A program made the position numbers and the translations under genes. The notes below the pieces were generated by a model. That model was not told where the DNA came from and did not search any database. It saw only the letters and a program-made list of their open reading frames with translations. 64,000 nucleotides of DNA from Reyranella sp. (lineage in GTDB: Bacteria > Pseudomonadota > Alphaproteobacteria > Reyranellales > Reyranellaceae). Shown piece after piece: positions 8,129-16,867 of the stretch. The stretch covers positions 1-64,000 of the forward strand of contig NZ_SCUT01000020.1 of the NCBI RefSeq assembly GCF_004297265.1. The letters run 5' to 3'. The stretch's first letter is position 1. Each line of letters starts with the position of its first letter.

Positions 8129-8713
8129 ATGTCTGCAACGAGCGAGTCCGTGCTCGAAAAGCCACGCGGCGCCGTCGTGGTCCGGCCGTCGACCGAAAAC
8201 GACGTGCCGGCCATGATTGCGATCTACACGCACCACATCACACGGGGCGTGGGCGACGTCGATATCGAGCCGACACAGGCCGACGACATCAAGCGGCGAC
8301 GCAAGAACATGCTGCGGCGCCGGTTGCCGCACCTCGCCGCGGAACGCGACGGCGTGATCGTGGGCTATGCCTATGCGGTGCCGTTCCGCAAGCGCCCGGC
8401 CTATCGCTATGCGGTGAAGCACTCGATCTATGTCCATCCCGACCATGTCTCCACCGGGATCGGCCGTCTGCTCCTGCCGGCGCTGATCGAGGCCTGCGCC
8501 AGTGCGGGTTATCGCCAGATGTTCGCCTATGTCGACGCCGACAATGTCGCGTCGCTCAGCCTGCACGAAGCTCACGGCTTTCGCCGCGTCGGCCTGCTGG
8601 AAGGCGTCGGCTTCAAGTACGGCAAATGGGCCGACAGCGTGCTGATGCAGCGCGCCATCGGCCCGGGCAGCACGACGCCGCCCGTCGAGATCGCCTACTC
8701 GCGCACCACGTAG
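8129..8713 (+). CDS. GNAT N-acetyltransferase, phosphinothricin-acetyltransferase-like
   Basis: The 194-residue protein is a single GNAT domain. The acetyl-CoA pyrophosphate loop reads STGIGRLLLPALIEACASAGYRQM (only its core is diagnostic), and the C-terminal part SLSLHEAHGFRRVGLLEGVGFKYGKW resembles the Pat/Bar family, which acetylates small amines such as phosphinothricin or methionine sulfoximine. Start 8129 is chosen for its excellent AAGGAGG site 8 bases upstream; a GTG at 8093 is an alternative. It sits downstream of a terminator and possible structured leader. Its 3' end overlaps the convergent decarboxylase by 19 bases. A polyamine or decarboxylase-product substrate is conceivable but unproven. 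Confidence 0.87.
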   Translation: MSATSESVLEKPRGAVVVRPSTENDVPAMIAIYTHHITRGVGDVDIEPTQADDIKRRRKNMLRRRLPHLAAERDGVIVGYAYAVPFRKRPAYRYAVKHSIYVHPDHVSTGIGRLLLPALIEACASAGYRQMFAYVDADNVASLSLHEAHGFRRVGLLEGVGFKYGKWADSVLMQRAIGPGSTTPPVEIAYSRTT

Positions 8714-11031
8714 GTGAGGAAGCGCACGCGGCCGTCCTTGTCGATCTCGCGATAGATGCCCTGGATCTCGACGTCGAAGCCGGGGAACAGGTTGGCCGAC
8801 TTCTCGAACATGCGCAGATAGTCGAGCATCGGCTTGGCCCGCTCGTCGAGCCGTTCGCCGGGCACGATGCTGGCGATGCCGGGCGGATAGACCACGAACA
8901 TGGTGGTGGCGATGCGACCCGCCGCTTCTTCGATCGGCACATAGTCGACATTGTTGCGCACGAGCTGGCGCACCGCCTCGTGCGGCGCCATCGCCGGCTC
9001 GGGCAGATGCTCGGGCATGAACTGCGCGCGCTGCATCAGGCTGACGTTGCTCTCGCGGAAGAAGGCGTGCATCTCGGCGCAGAGATCGCGCAGGCGCATG
9101 CCGGCATAGCGTGCCGGCCGCTTGCGAACGAACTCGCCAATGACGTCTTCCAGCCGCGCATTGTCGTCGTGCAGCCGCTTGAAGATCACGAGCGCGCTCA
9201 GCAAGGTGCCGGCCTTGCTCGACTCGACGCCGGGCGTCATCAGGAAGAGCAGCGAGTTGAGGTCGTTCTTCTCCGGCACGATCTGGTTCTCGCGCAGATA
9301 CTGCGCCACCACGGGGGCGGGGATACCATGGCCGGCATAGCCACCTGTCTCGCGGTCGAAGCCCGGCGTCAGCACGATCAGCTTGTTGGGATCGGTGATC
9401 GCGTAGCCCGGGGCCACGTGCTTGAAGCCGTGCCAGCGCCGCTCCGGCGCCAGCTCCCAGTATCGCGCGTGCGTCGCCAGATCGTCGGTTGGAACCTCCT
9501 CCCAGAGCTGCTCGCGGTCGCCGACCATGACGCGGTTGGGAATGAAGGGTTCGAAGAACCAGCGCCGCGCCGGGTCGCGCTCCTTGTCCTCGAACTCGCG
9601 GCGGATGGCGCGCATCTTCTTGCGGATCTCGATGCCCAGACGAATCGTGTCGTCCCACAGAACCTCGCCCGACCGCCCCTTCATCATCTGCGCGCCGACG
9701 TCTAGCGAGGCGAAGATCGGATAGAAGGGCGAGGTCGAGGCGTGCAGCATGAAGAACTCGTTGAAGCGGCGATGCTCGATGCGCCGGCGCTGGCCCTTGA
9801 TGTGGCGATCCCGGACGTGGATCTGCGAGGCCTGGCTGAAGCTCGCGAGCTGCTTGTGCGCCGACTGGGTCGCAATGATGCCGGGACTGTCCGGGCCGAG
9901 ATTGGTCAGGCCCATGGCGAAGCGGCCGGCATAGAGCGGGTGAAACTTCATGAAGCCCGCCCAGGCCTCGTCGAACAGGATGTAGTCGCAGAGGTGGCCG
10001 ATCTTCTCGACGATCAGGCGCGCGTCGTTGATCGTGCCGTCGTAGGTGCACTGCTCGATGACGGCGACGCGGAATGGCCGCTCGCGCTTCCATGCCTCCT
10101 TGTCCTGGACCAGCGGATTGGTGCGGATCTTCTCGCGGATGGCCTGCTCGTCGAGCGCCTCGTGGAAGATCGGCCCGATCAGCCCGTGGGCGTTGCGGTC
10201 GGTCTCGAGATAGATCGGGATGCCGTTGCCGAGGAACAGCGCTCCGTGATGGGCGGCCTTGTGGTTGTTGCGGTCGAACAGCACCAGGTCACTTTCCGCG
10301 ACCAGCGCCTGCAGCACGATCTTGTTGGAGGAGGAGGTACCGTTCAGCACGAAATAGGTCTTCTCCGCGCCAAAGATCGCGGCAGCCTCCTTCTGCGCCT
10401 TGAGCGCCGGGCCCTCGTGGACCAGCAGGTCGCCGAGATCGAGCACCGAATTGTCGAGGTCGTCGCGGAACACCGCCTCGCCCAGATGCTCGACGAAGAT
10501 CCGACCGATCGGGCTCCTGTTGTAGAAGATGCCGCCATTGTGCCCGGGACAGGTCCAGAGCTGGTTGCCTTCCTCGGCATAATCGACGAGCTCGCCGAAG
10601 AACGGCGTCTTCAGCGTCTCGGCGTACTGCTTCAGCCGACTCACCAGGTTCTTGGCGATGAACTCCGGCGTTTCCTCCGAGAGGAAGATATAGCCGTCGA
10701 TATAGTCCATCACTTCGACCGGGATGTCCTCCAGCCGCTTGCGGCGCACCAGGATGACGATCGGCATTTCGAGGCCGCGCCGCCGCATCATGTTGATCAT
10801 CGCGGCGGCCTTTCCGTCGAGGCCCTTCTTGCCCCAGTCGACGACCATGCAGCCGATCGCGGCATCGGTCTGGACCACCATCTCGGCATCCTCGATGCGG
10901 CGGGCCCGCACGACCTGGAAACCCATCTTCTCGATGGAAACCGTGATCTCGCCCAGCCGGAGGCCTTCGAGATCGTCGGCGTCGAAAGCCGGAGCGCAGA
11001 CGAGGAACGTGAAACGCCTGAAGAAATCCAT
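8695..11031 (-). CDS. Orn/Lys/Arg decarboxylase, PLP-dependent, AdiA/LdcI/SpeF type
   Basis: This is a 778-residue fold-I decarboxylase. An N-terminal receiver-like wing domain (about residues 1-140) is followed by the PLP domain with ATQSAHKQLASFSQ (Schiff-base Lys near 393) and FDEAWAG (Asp near 354), then a C-terminal domain. Family members decarboxylate arginine, lysine or ornithine to agmatine, cadaverine or putrescine and consume a proton, often in acid resistance. The length is closest to arginine decarboxylase AdiA, but specificity is not decided by sequence alone. Its ATG overlaps the TGA of the upstream polyphosphate kinase gene (TGATG), so the two are translationally coupled. No cognate antiporter gene lies in the window. 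Confidence 0.92.
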   Translation of the reverse strand: MDFFRRFTFLVCAPAFDADDLEGLRLGEITVSIEKMGFQVVRARRIEDAEMVVQTDAAIGCMVVDWGKKGLDGKAAAMINMMRRRGLEMPIVILVRRKRLEDIPVEVMDYIDGYIFLSEETPEFIAKNLVSRLKQYAETLKTPFFGELVDYAEEGNQLWTCPGHNGGIFYNRSPIGRIFVEHLGEAVFRDDLDNSVLDLGDLLVHEGPALKAQKEAAAIFGAEKTYFVLNGTSSSNKIVLQALVAESDLVLFDRNNHKAAHHGALFLGNGIPIYLETDRNAHGLIGPIFHEALDEQAIREKIRTNPLVQDKEAWKRERPFRVAVIEQCTYDGTINDARLIVEKIGHLCDYILFDEAWAGFMKFHPLYAGRFAMGLTNLGPDSPGIIATQSAHKQLASFSQASQIHVRDRHIKGQRRRIEHRRFNEFFMLHASTSPFYPIFASLDVGAQMMKGRSGEVLWDDTIRLGIEIRKKMRAIRREFEDKERDPARRWFFEPFIPNRVMVGDREQLWEEVPTDDLATHARYWELAPERRWHGFKHVAPGYAITDPNKLIVLTPGFDRETGGYAGHGIPAPVVAQYLRENQIVPEKNDLNSLLFLMTPGVESSKAGTLLSALVIFKRLHDDNARLEDVIGEFVRKRPARYAGMRLRDLCAEMHAFFRESNVSLMQRAQFMPEHLPEPAMAPHEAVRQLVRNNVDYVPIEEAAGRIATTMFVVYPPGIASIVPGERLDERAKPMLDYLRMFEKSANLFPGFDVEIQGIYREIDKDGRVRFLTYVVRE

Positions 11032-11954
11032 CAGTAGACCGCCGGGACATAGAGTTCGGGAGCGACCGGCGTGCGCGCATAGTCGGGCTTGTGTTCGCGC
11101 TTGGGCAGGACGATCGGTTGGTGTTCAACGTCGTTGTAGGGGACTTGTTGCAGCAGGTGATGGATGCAGTTGAGGCGCGCGCGGCGCTTGTTGTTGCCCT
11201 CGACCACCCACCAGCGTGCCTCGGGAATGTGCGTCCGCGCCAGCATCTCCTCCTTGGCCTTGGTGTACTCCTCCCAGCGCCGCCGGGATTCCAGGTCCAT
11301 GGGGGACAGCTTCCACTGCTTCATCGGATCGTGGATGCGCATCAGGAAGCGCATGTTCTGCTCCTCGTCGGTGATCGAGAACCAGTACTTGAGCAGGATG
11401 ATGCCGGACCGCACGAGCATGCGCTCGAACTCAGGGACCGTCTCGAAGAAATCCCGGACGTCGCTTTCGGTGCAGAAGCCCATGACCCGCTCGACGCCGG
11501 CGCGATTGTACCAGCTGCGGTCGAACAGCACGATTTCGCCGCCCGCCGGGAGGTGCGAGATGTAGCGCTGGAAGTACCACTGGGTGCGCTCGCGCTCGGA
11601 CGGCGCCGACAGGGCGACGGTGCGGCAGACGCGCGGGTTCAGGCGCTGGGTGACTCGCTTGATCACACCGCCCTTGCCCGCGGCGTCGCGACCCTCGAAC
11701 AGGACCACGACCTTGAGCTTCCGGGCGATCACCCAGTCCTGCAGCTTGATCAGCTCGCGCTGCAGCCGCAGCAGCTCGGTGAAATAGAATTTCCGGTCGA
11801 TGCCTTCGCTCTGCGGCAGGTCGCCGTCGCCATGCTCGGGCAGGCGGGCCAGCATCTCGTCGCCCAGTTCGAGCTCGAGATCCTCATCGATACTGTCGGC
11901 CAGCTCCCGGCGGACGCGATCTTCCAGCGCCTTGCGGTCCCCATCGCTCTGCAT
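11031..11954 (-). CDS. ppk2: Polyphosphate kinase 2 (PPK2)
   Basis: This 307-residue cytoplasmic kinase transfers phosphate between polyphosphate and nucleoside di- or monophosphates. Seen are the Walker A loop GRDAAGKGG, the PPK2 motifs RTQWYFQRYISHLPAGGEIVLFDRSWYNRAGVE (only the core is given) and the lid segment. Start 11954 is supported by GGAGG 8 bases upstream; the in-frame ATG at 12005 has no such site. It is the first gene of a two-gene unit: its stop overlaps the start of the Orn/Lys/Arg decarboxylase. Class I activity (NDP to NTP) is likely from the length but not certain. Confidence 0.93.
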   Translation of the reverse strand: MQSDGDRKALEDRVRRELADSIDEDLELELGDEMLARLPEHGDGDLPQSEGIDRKFYFTELLRLQRELIKLQDWVIARKLKVVVLFEGRDAAGKGGVIKRVTQRLNPRVCRTVALSAPSERERTQWYFQRYISHLPAGGEIVLFDRSWYNRAGVERVMGFCTESDVRDFFETVPEFERMLVRSGIILLKYWFSITDEEQNMRFLMRIHDPMKQWKLSPMDLESRRRWEEYTKAKEEMLARTHIPEARWWVVEGNNKRRARLNCIHHLLQQVPYNDVEHQPIVLPKREHKPDYARTPVAPELYVPAVY

Positions 11955-12048
11955 GCCCACGCCCTCCGTTGCCGTCCAGAATGGCCGGGAAAGTGAGGGG
12001 CGCATATGACAATTTGACGACAGCCGGGCTACGTCGCGAAGAGCACCC

Positions 12049-13140
12049 TCAGGAACGTGGCAGCAGCTCCTTCTGCTGCATCTCGGCGAAGCATTTCCGG
12101 AACATCGCCTCGGTGTCCATCACCTCGGTGAAGCCGGCCTGCATCAGCTTGATGGTCGAGACGATCGCCGCGGGTCCCGGCTCCGTGCGGCCGTAGCCCA
12201 TCGTGTAGTCGGCATATTCGAACGACAGGCCGACGAACTCCTTCAGCGTGCCCGACCTCAGTCCGTGGGCCGCGCGGATCTCGGCCCATTCGTCCTCGCG
12301 CGGCCGGATCTCGCGGTCGAGCGCCAGGGGCACGTGTGCGCCCGGCTCGAAGCCCAGCGCATCGGCGATCGCGGGCCAGACATTGGGCCACACGAAGACG
12401 TCGCCGTTGGTGACGTTGAAGATCTCGTTGCGCGCCGCCTCCGCCTCACCCGACCAGGCGATGGCGCGGGCCAGCAGATCGGCATCGACCGCCTGGGCCA
12501 CACGGCCGACGCCTCCGGGATAGTCGAGCTTCTTGCGGCCGGCCCGGCGCATGAAGGCGGCATAGACTCCCAGTGCCGGAATGACGTTCATGGCGCTGCC
12601 CACCGAATCGCCCACGATCAGCACGGGCCGCAGGATCGACCAGCTCCAGCCCTTGCCCTGCTGGCGCTCGCGCAGGAACCGTTCCTGGTTCCAGTAGAAG
12701 TTCGGCTGCTCGTGCATCTCCGAACGGTTCTCGCGCGCCGGGACGGCGAGCGGGCGGACATGGACGCCATAGGCCTTGGTGCCCTGCAGCAGGGCCACGT
12801 GCCGCAATCCTGACGCCGCTCGTTCGAGCGGGGCCATCAGATTGCGCAGCATCAGGTCGTTGGTGCGGATCTGCTCCTCTTCCTGCCATCCTGCGACCAG
12901 CCCCAGCCGTTCATGGAGGGCGGCATAGACGAGGTGCGTCACGCCCGCGAACTCGGCCGCCAGCGCCTCGCAGGCCGCCCGGTCGGTGAGATCGAGCGGC
13001 AGCCAGCGCGCGCCGTAGGTTTCGTCCGGCCGACGACGCGACACGGCAATCACCTCGCAGCCCTCGACGGCAGCGAAGTGTTTCAGGGCTGCATGGCCGA
13101 CGAGGCCCGTGGCCCCGGCGACCAGAACTTTCTTTTTCAT
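12049..13140 (-). CDS. NAD(P)-dependent reductase of the PRISE-like SDR group
   Basis: This 363-residue extended SDR begins KKKVLVAGATGLVGHAALKHF, a Rossmann GxxGxxG loop. It carries LLQGTKAYGVH and NFYWNQERFL, which replace the usual YxxxK by the asparagine-phenylalanine-aromatic motif of the PRISE (progesterone 5-beta-reductase/iridoid synthase-like) group. Such enzymes reduce activated C=C bonds of enones. The start is taken at MKKK (13140); the longer reading starts in unrelated sequence. The gene stands alone between ppk2 and a palindromic repeat cluster. The physiological substrate is unknown. Confidence 0.85.
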   Translation of the reverse strand: MKKKVLVAGATGLVGHAALKHFAAVEGCEVIAVSRRRPDETYGARWLPLDLTDRAACEALAAEFAGVTHLVYAALHERLGLVAGWQEEEQIRTNDLMLRNLMAPLERAASGLRHVALLQGTKAYGVHVRPLAVPARENRSEMHEQPNFYWNQERFLRERQQGKGWSWSILRPVLIVGDSVGSAMNVIPALGVYAAFMRRAGRKKLDYPGGVGRVAQAVDADLLARAIAWSGEAEAARNEIFNVTNGDVFVWPNVWPAIADALGFEPGAHVPLALDREIRPREDEWAEIRAAHGLRSGTLKEFVGLSFEYADYTMGYGRTEPGPAAIVSTIKLMQAGFTEVMDTEAMFRKCFAEMQQKELLPRS

Positions 13141-13203
13141 GGGTGGCCAGCGTAGCGCATGAGGTCGAGGGAACAAACGCGTTGGCTCAGACCTCGTGCG
13201 TTG

Positions 13204-13312
13204 CTTTCCCCCTCCCGGCCTCCCCCGTATGACGGGGGAGGTGTTATAAAATTGAGCTCAGCTTGCCTCCCCCGTCACACGGGGGAGGTGGCCGCAGGCC
13301 GGAGGGGGAGAG
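13204..13312. repeat. Inverted pair of C/G-run palindromic repeats
   Basis: Two copies of one palindrome lie head to head. The left copy is near 13219-13242 (CCTCCCCCGT, 3 bases, ACGGGGGAGGT) and the right copy near 13266-13289. Outer arms CCCCCTCCCGGCC (from 13208) and GGCCGGAGGGGG (ending 13309) are complementary, so the whole 109 bases can fold into one large stem enclosing both hairpins. The A/T-rich spacer is about 20 bases. Elements of this kind are common between genes in alphaproteobacteria. It lies between two genes that read toward the minus strand. Confidence 0.75.
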
Positions 13313-13332
13313 CTACAGTCGCGGCGTCTTCG

Positions 13333-14328
13333 CTACTCCACCTTGGCGCCCGACGCCTTGATCACGGGCGCGAGCTTCTTTTCCTCGGCGGCGCGGTAGG
13401 CGGCGGTTTCGGCCGGCGTCATCCAGATCTGGGTGGCGCCCTGCTGATCGAAGGCGGCCTTCACGCTGGGCTTCTGCAGGGCCTGCTTGGTCAGCGCCGA
13501 GAGCTTCTCGACCATTGCCGGCGGCACGCCGGCCGGCGCGCAGACGCCGCCCCACGAGGTGATCTCGAAGCCCGGCAGGAATTCCCCGAAGGTCGGCTTG
13601 TCGGGCACGGCGGGATGACGATCCTTGGATGTCACCGCGAAGCCCTTGACCTTGCCGCCCTTCATCAGGCCGAGCGGGCCGGGAATGTTGTCGAACATCA
13701 TGTCGACCTGGCCGGCTAGGATGTCCTGGTGGGCGGGCGCGCTGCCCTTGTAGGGTACGTGCAGCAGGTTGACGCCGGCCATCTGCTTGAACATCTCGCC
13801 GGTGAGATGCGGGCTGGTACCGGCGCCCGACGAGGCGAACGAATACTTGCCCGGATTGGCCTTCGCCAGCGCAATCAGTTCGGGGATGGTGTTGGCCGGG
13901 AAATCGAGCCGGGTCATCAGCATGTTGGGCACCGACCACAGCATCGCGACGCCGGTGAAGTCCTTGCCTGCATCGAACGGCAGCTTGGCGTAAAGCGTGG
14001 GCGCGATGGCATGCGCGGCGATCGTGTAGAGGCCGATCGTGTAGCCGTCGGGGGCCGACTTGGCGATGAAGTCTGCGCCGATATTGCCGCCGGAGCCGGC
14101 GCGATTCTCGATGATGAACTGCTGGCCCGTCAGCTCGGAGAGCTCCTGGCAGACGATGCGCGACAGCGTGTCGGTCGGACCGCCGGCCGGAAATACCACG
14201 ATGTATTTCACGGGCCGGTTGGGCCAGTCGCTCTGGGCACGGGCAATGCCCGAGGCGATCATCGGGGCGGCGAGCGCGCCGCCAGAGAGAAGCAGTGCAT
14301 GCCTGCGCGGAATCATGACCTTGGTCAT
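13333..14328 (-). CDS. Tripartite tricarboxylate transporter (TctC/Bug) substrate-binding protein
   Basis: The 331-residue protein has a signal peptide with paired arginines (PRRHALLLSGGALAAP) cleaved near ARAQSDWP. The mature TctC fold follows: YIVVFPAGGPTDTLSR, IENRAGSGGNIG, ASSGAGTSPHLTGEMF and HVPYKG. Such periplasmic proteins bind carboxylates or other small organics and normally feed TctAB-type permeases, but no tctA or tctB lies nearby. Start 14328 is preceded by AGGAGG at a slightly long spacing. The ligand is unknown. Confidence 0.9.
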   Translation of the reverse strand: MTKVMIPRRHALLLSGGALAAPMIASGIARAQSDWPNRPVKYIVVFPAGGPTDTLSRIVCQELSELTGQQFIIENRAGSGGNIGADFIAKSAPDGYTIGLYTIAAHAIAPTLYAKLPFDAGKDFTGVAMLWSVPNMLMTRLDFPANTIPELIALAKANPGKYSFASSGAGTSPHLTGEMFKQMAGVNLLHVPYKGSAPAHQDILAGQVDMMFDNIPGPLGLMKGGKVKGFAVTSKDRHPAVPDKPTFGEFLPGFEITSWGGVCAPAGVPPAMVEKLSALTKQALQKPSVKAAFDQQGATQIWMTPAETAAYRAAEEKKLAPVIKASGAKVE

Positions 14329-14411
14329 CTTGAACGTAGCCTCCTGTGCTTTCTTGATTGGGAGGCACTCTAGCGGAGTCGTTCCGCTGTTCAATATGTC
14401 CGGCGCCGATC

Positions 14412-14798
14412 TCAGTCCGTGATGATCACCGTATAGGCGGCTGTCGTGCCATCGGGCACAACGATGTCGACCTGCATGCCCCTGGACGCCGGCTTGGCGC
14501 GGTGTTTCTGAGGCTTCACCGTCTTGGCGGAGATGGGGATCAGCGCGATGCCCCATCCGCCGCTGCGCTTCAACAGCGCCAGGGGAAGCTTGGTCCCCGC
14601 TTCGATGCTGTAGGGACCCGGCCGCATCTCCTTCACCACGAAGGCGCCGCGCGTGTCGGTAACGGTCTCGATGATGACGCGGCCGTCAGCTTTGCTGCGG
14701 ATGATGACGTCGATGCCGGTGACGGGCTCGTTGGCCGCCCTCGCGATGGCGACGGGCAAGAAGGCGAGCACTATTGACGCCAGCAGCGTCCCAAGCAT
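14412..14798 (-). CDS. Secreted protein with carboxypeptidase-regulatory/prealbumin-like fold
   Basis: This is a 128-residue protein whose first 22 residues (MLGTLLASIVLAFLPVAIARAA) form a Sec signal peptide. The mature part, VIIRSKADGRVIIETVTDTRGAF followed by MRPGPYSIEAG, resembles the beta-sandwich of CarboxypepD_reg/SpaA-like domains, which often act as structural or binding modules. The basic C-terminal half ends in VPDGTTAAYTVIITD. The start is placed before the signal peptide; a longer in-frame reading to 14852 adds an Arg-rich extension. It is divergent from the SDR gene at 14951. No specific role is assigned. Confidence 0.65.
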   Translation of the reverse strand: MLGTLLASIVLAFLPVAIARAANEPVTGIDVIIRSKADGRVIIETVTDTRGAFVVKEMRPGPYSIEAGTKLPLALLKRSGGWGIALIPISAKTVKPQKHRAKPASRGMQVDIVVPDGTTAAYTVIITD

Positions 14799-14950
14799 CC
14801 GCACCCTGTTCGCTCTCCCTGTCCCGTTCTGTCGCCGACGTTTGCGTCGCATGATGGCGGCAATTGCTACCATTCTCCATGTAAATTTCGTTAGCGATTG
14901 ATTTGCCGTGCACCGATCGCCACGGTGGCGACCGCAAAAGGAGATGAGCA

Positions 14951-15697
14951 ATGAAACTGGATTTCGCGGGCAAGAAGGCGATCGTCTGCGGTGGCAGCCG
15001 CGGCATCGGCAAGGCCATCGCTATGGGCTTCGCGGCCTGCGGTGGTGATGTCTCGATCTGCGCGCGCGATCCCAAGACGCTCGAAGAGACCCGCGCGGAA
15101 CTCGCCAGGCACGGCCACAAGACCCATGCCGCCAGCGCCGATCTTGCCCAGGGCGACGCGGTGCGCGGCTATGTCCGCGAGGCGATCGGGGCGCTGGGCG
15201 GCGTCGATCTCCTGATCAACAACGCCTCGGCGTTCGGTTCCTCGGACGATGACAAGGGCTGGACCAGCAACCTTGCGGTCGACATGCTCTCGATCGTGCA
15301 TGCGACGCAGGAGGCCCTGCCGGAACTGAAGAAGTCGCAGGGCAACGTGGTCAACATCTCCTCGATCTCCGCGCTCCATCCGGCGGCCCGCCAGCCCCCG
15401 TACGGCGCCATCAAGGCGGCGGTGATCCACTACACGGTCACCCAGGCGGCGATGTACGCGAAGGATCGCATCCGCGTGAACTGCATTGCGCCCGGCTCGA
15501 TCGAGTTTCCCGGCGGCGTCTGGGACAGGCGCAAGACCGACAATCCCGCCTTGTACAATGGTACGCTGGCCTCGATCCCGTTCGGCCGCATGGGGCATGC
15601 CGAGGAAGTGGCGAACGTCGCGCTGTTCCTCGCCTCGCCGCTCGCTTCCTGGGTGACCGGCCAGACCATCGCCGTGGCCGGCGGACAGGGGTTGTAA
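14951..15697 (+). CDS. Short-chain dehydrogenase/reductase
   Basis: This 248-residue classical SDR has the NAD(P) loop GGSRGIGKA near the N-terminus, INNAS in the core, and the catalytic serine and tyrosine-lysine pair in NISSISALHP and PPYGAIKAA. The C-terminal VTGQTIAVAGGQGL is typical. A GGAGATGAGCA site precedes the ATG. Five bases after its stop begins the D-2-hydroxyacid dehydrogenase gene, so the two oxidoreductases probably form an operon acting on hydroxy- or keto-acids. The substrate is not known. Confidence 0.9.
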   Translation: MKLDFAGKKAIVCGGSRGIGKAIAMGFAACGGDVSICARDPKTLEETRAELARHGHKTHAASADLAQGDAVRGYVREAIGALGGVDLLINNASAFGSSDDDKGWTSNLAVDMLSIVHATQEALPELKKSQGNVVNISSISALHPAARQPPYGAIKAAVIHYTVTQAAMYAKDRIRVNCIAPGSIEFPGGVWDRRKTDNPALYNGTLASIPFGRMGHAEEVANVALFLASPLASWVTGQTIAVAGGQGL

Positions 15698-15702
15698 CGT
15701 CC

Positions 15703-16668
15703 ATGGCCTCGACGAACCGCGCCCACGTCCTGCTTTGGACCGACTCCCCGACGGCCTATCTCGACGCAATCCAGGCGGCCGGTCTCGCCGAGCGCGTCGC
15801 CGTCGACACGCTGGCGCGCAAGGAGAAGCCGTCGGCCGAGCAGCTCGCCCGCACCGAGGCCATGATGGCAGGCGCGGTGCCGGCGGGACTGCTGCCCGCC
15901 ATGCCGAGGCTGCGCTGGGCGCAGGCAATGAGTGCAGGCGTCGACAACTGGCTGGCGCTGCCCGACCTGCCGGCAGGCCTCACGCTGACCTGCGCGCGCG
16001 GCACGCACACCGAGTCGATGCCGGAGAACATCATTGGCGCGCTTTTCCACGTCGCGAAGCCCTACGCGCAGGTTGCCGAGCACCAGAAGCAGAGCAAGTG
16101 GGTCCACACGGTAGCCGAGCCGCTGACGGGCAAGACGCTCGGCATCCTGGGCCTGGGCGCCATCGGCCAGGAGGTGGCGCGCATCGCCGTGGCGCTGGGC
16201 ATGCACGTGATCGGCACCAAGCGCCGGCCGACACGCATCCCGAACGTGGCCGAGGTGCTGGCGCCGGAGCAGACCGACGAAGTGCTGGCGCAGTCGGACT
16301 TCGTCCTGCTGCTGCTGCCGGCGACCCCGGAGACCGAGAACTTCATCGACGCGAGGCGGCTGGCGAAAATGAAGCCTTCCGCGTGGCTGCTGAACTTCGG
16401 CCGCGGCCAGATCGTCAACGATGCCGATCTCATGGCCGCCACGCGGGAGAAGAAGATCGCCGGTGCCCTGCTCGACGTCTTCCGGCAGGAGCCCTTGCCG
16501 GCCGACAATCCGTTCTGGACGGCTCCGGGCATCATCGTGCTGCCGCATATCGGCGGACCGCACCCGCAGCGCGACCGCTTCGTGTCCCGCCTGTTCGTCG
16601 AGAACCTGAAACGCTTCCTCGACGGGGACCCGCTAAAGGAAGTGGTCGACCGCGCCGCAGGCTACTAG
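15703..16668 (+). CDS. D-isomer-specific 2-hydroxyacid dehydrogenase
   Basis: The 321-residue enzyme reduces 2-keto acids to D-2-hydroxyacids with NAD(P)H, or the reverse. The nucleotide loop is LGILGLGAIGQEVAR. The catalytic triad is visible as Arg in NFGRGQIVND, Glu in FRQEPLP and His in LPHIGGPH. HPQRDRFV resembles the glyoxylate/hydroxypyruvate-reductase-like subgroup. It follows the SDR gene by 5 bases with no good ribosome-binding site of its own, suggesting coupled translation. Downstream lies a 9-base tandem repeat rather than a clear terminator. Confidence 0.9.
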   Translation: MASTNRAHVLLWTDSPTAYLDAIQAAGLAERVAVDTLARKEKPSAEQLARTEAMMAGAVPAGLLPAMPRLRWAQAMSAGVDNWLALPDLPAGLTLTCARGTHTESMPENIIGALFHVAKPYAQVAEHQKQSKWVHTVAEPLTGKTLGILGLGAIGQEVARIAVALGMHVIGTKRRPTRIPNVAEVLAPEQTDEVLAQSDFVLLLLPATPETENFIDARRLAKMKPSAWLLNFGRGQIVNDADLMAATREKKIAGALLDVFRQEPLPADNPFWTAPGIIVLPHIGGPHPQRDRFVSRLFVENLKRFLDGDPLKEVVDRAAGY

Positions 16669-16703
16669 ATAGAGCGTCCCGACGACCCGTCAGGCTACAT
16701 AAG

Positions 16704-16739
16704 CGAAACAAACGAAATAAACGAAACAATCGAAAGGAA
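16704..16739. repeat. 9-base tandem repeat CGAAAYAAW, four units
   Basis: Four units start at 16704, 16713, 16722 and 16731: CGAAACAAA, CGAAATAAA, CGAAACAAT, CGAAAGGAA. The exact 9-base period and A-rich content stand out from the high-GC surroundings. A shorter two-unit version, TGAAATAAT then CGAAATGCT, occurs at 18344-18361 on the other side of the TPR gene. No hairpin forms from it. Confidence 0.7.
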
Positions 16740-16867
16740 AAAAGCCTCCCCCTGGACAGCGATCCCCCGGGGGGTGGCTGCGCGGTATTTTGCGCGGTGC
16801 GTGTTTTTATTGGCCTTGGGGGGTCGGCCTGCGCAAAGCCGTCGACTTGGGCTGACCGAGCCGGACG

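Noticed and set aside
9742-11037. A 431-codon frame opposite the decarboxylase gene
   Set aside because: It is antisense to a well-supported PLP enzyme and has no ribosome-binding site or domain; high GC makes such frames common.
16704-16739. CRISPR array
   Set aside because: Units are 9 bases with no spacers; CRISPR repeats are 23 bases or longer with unique spacers.
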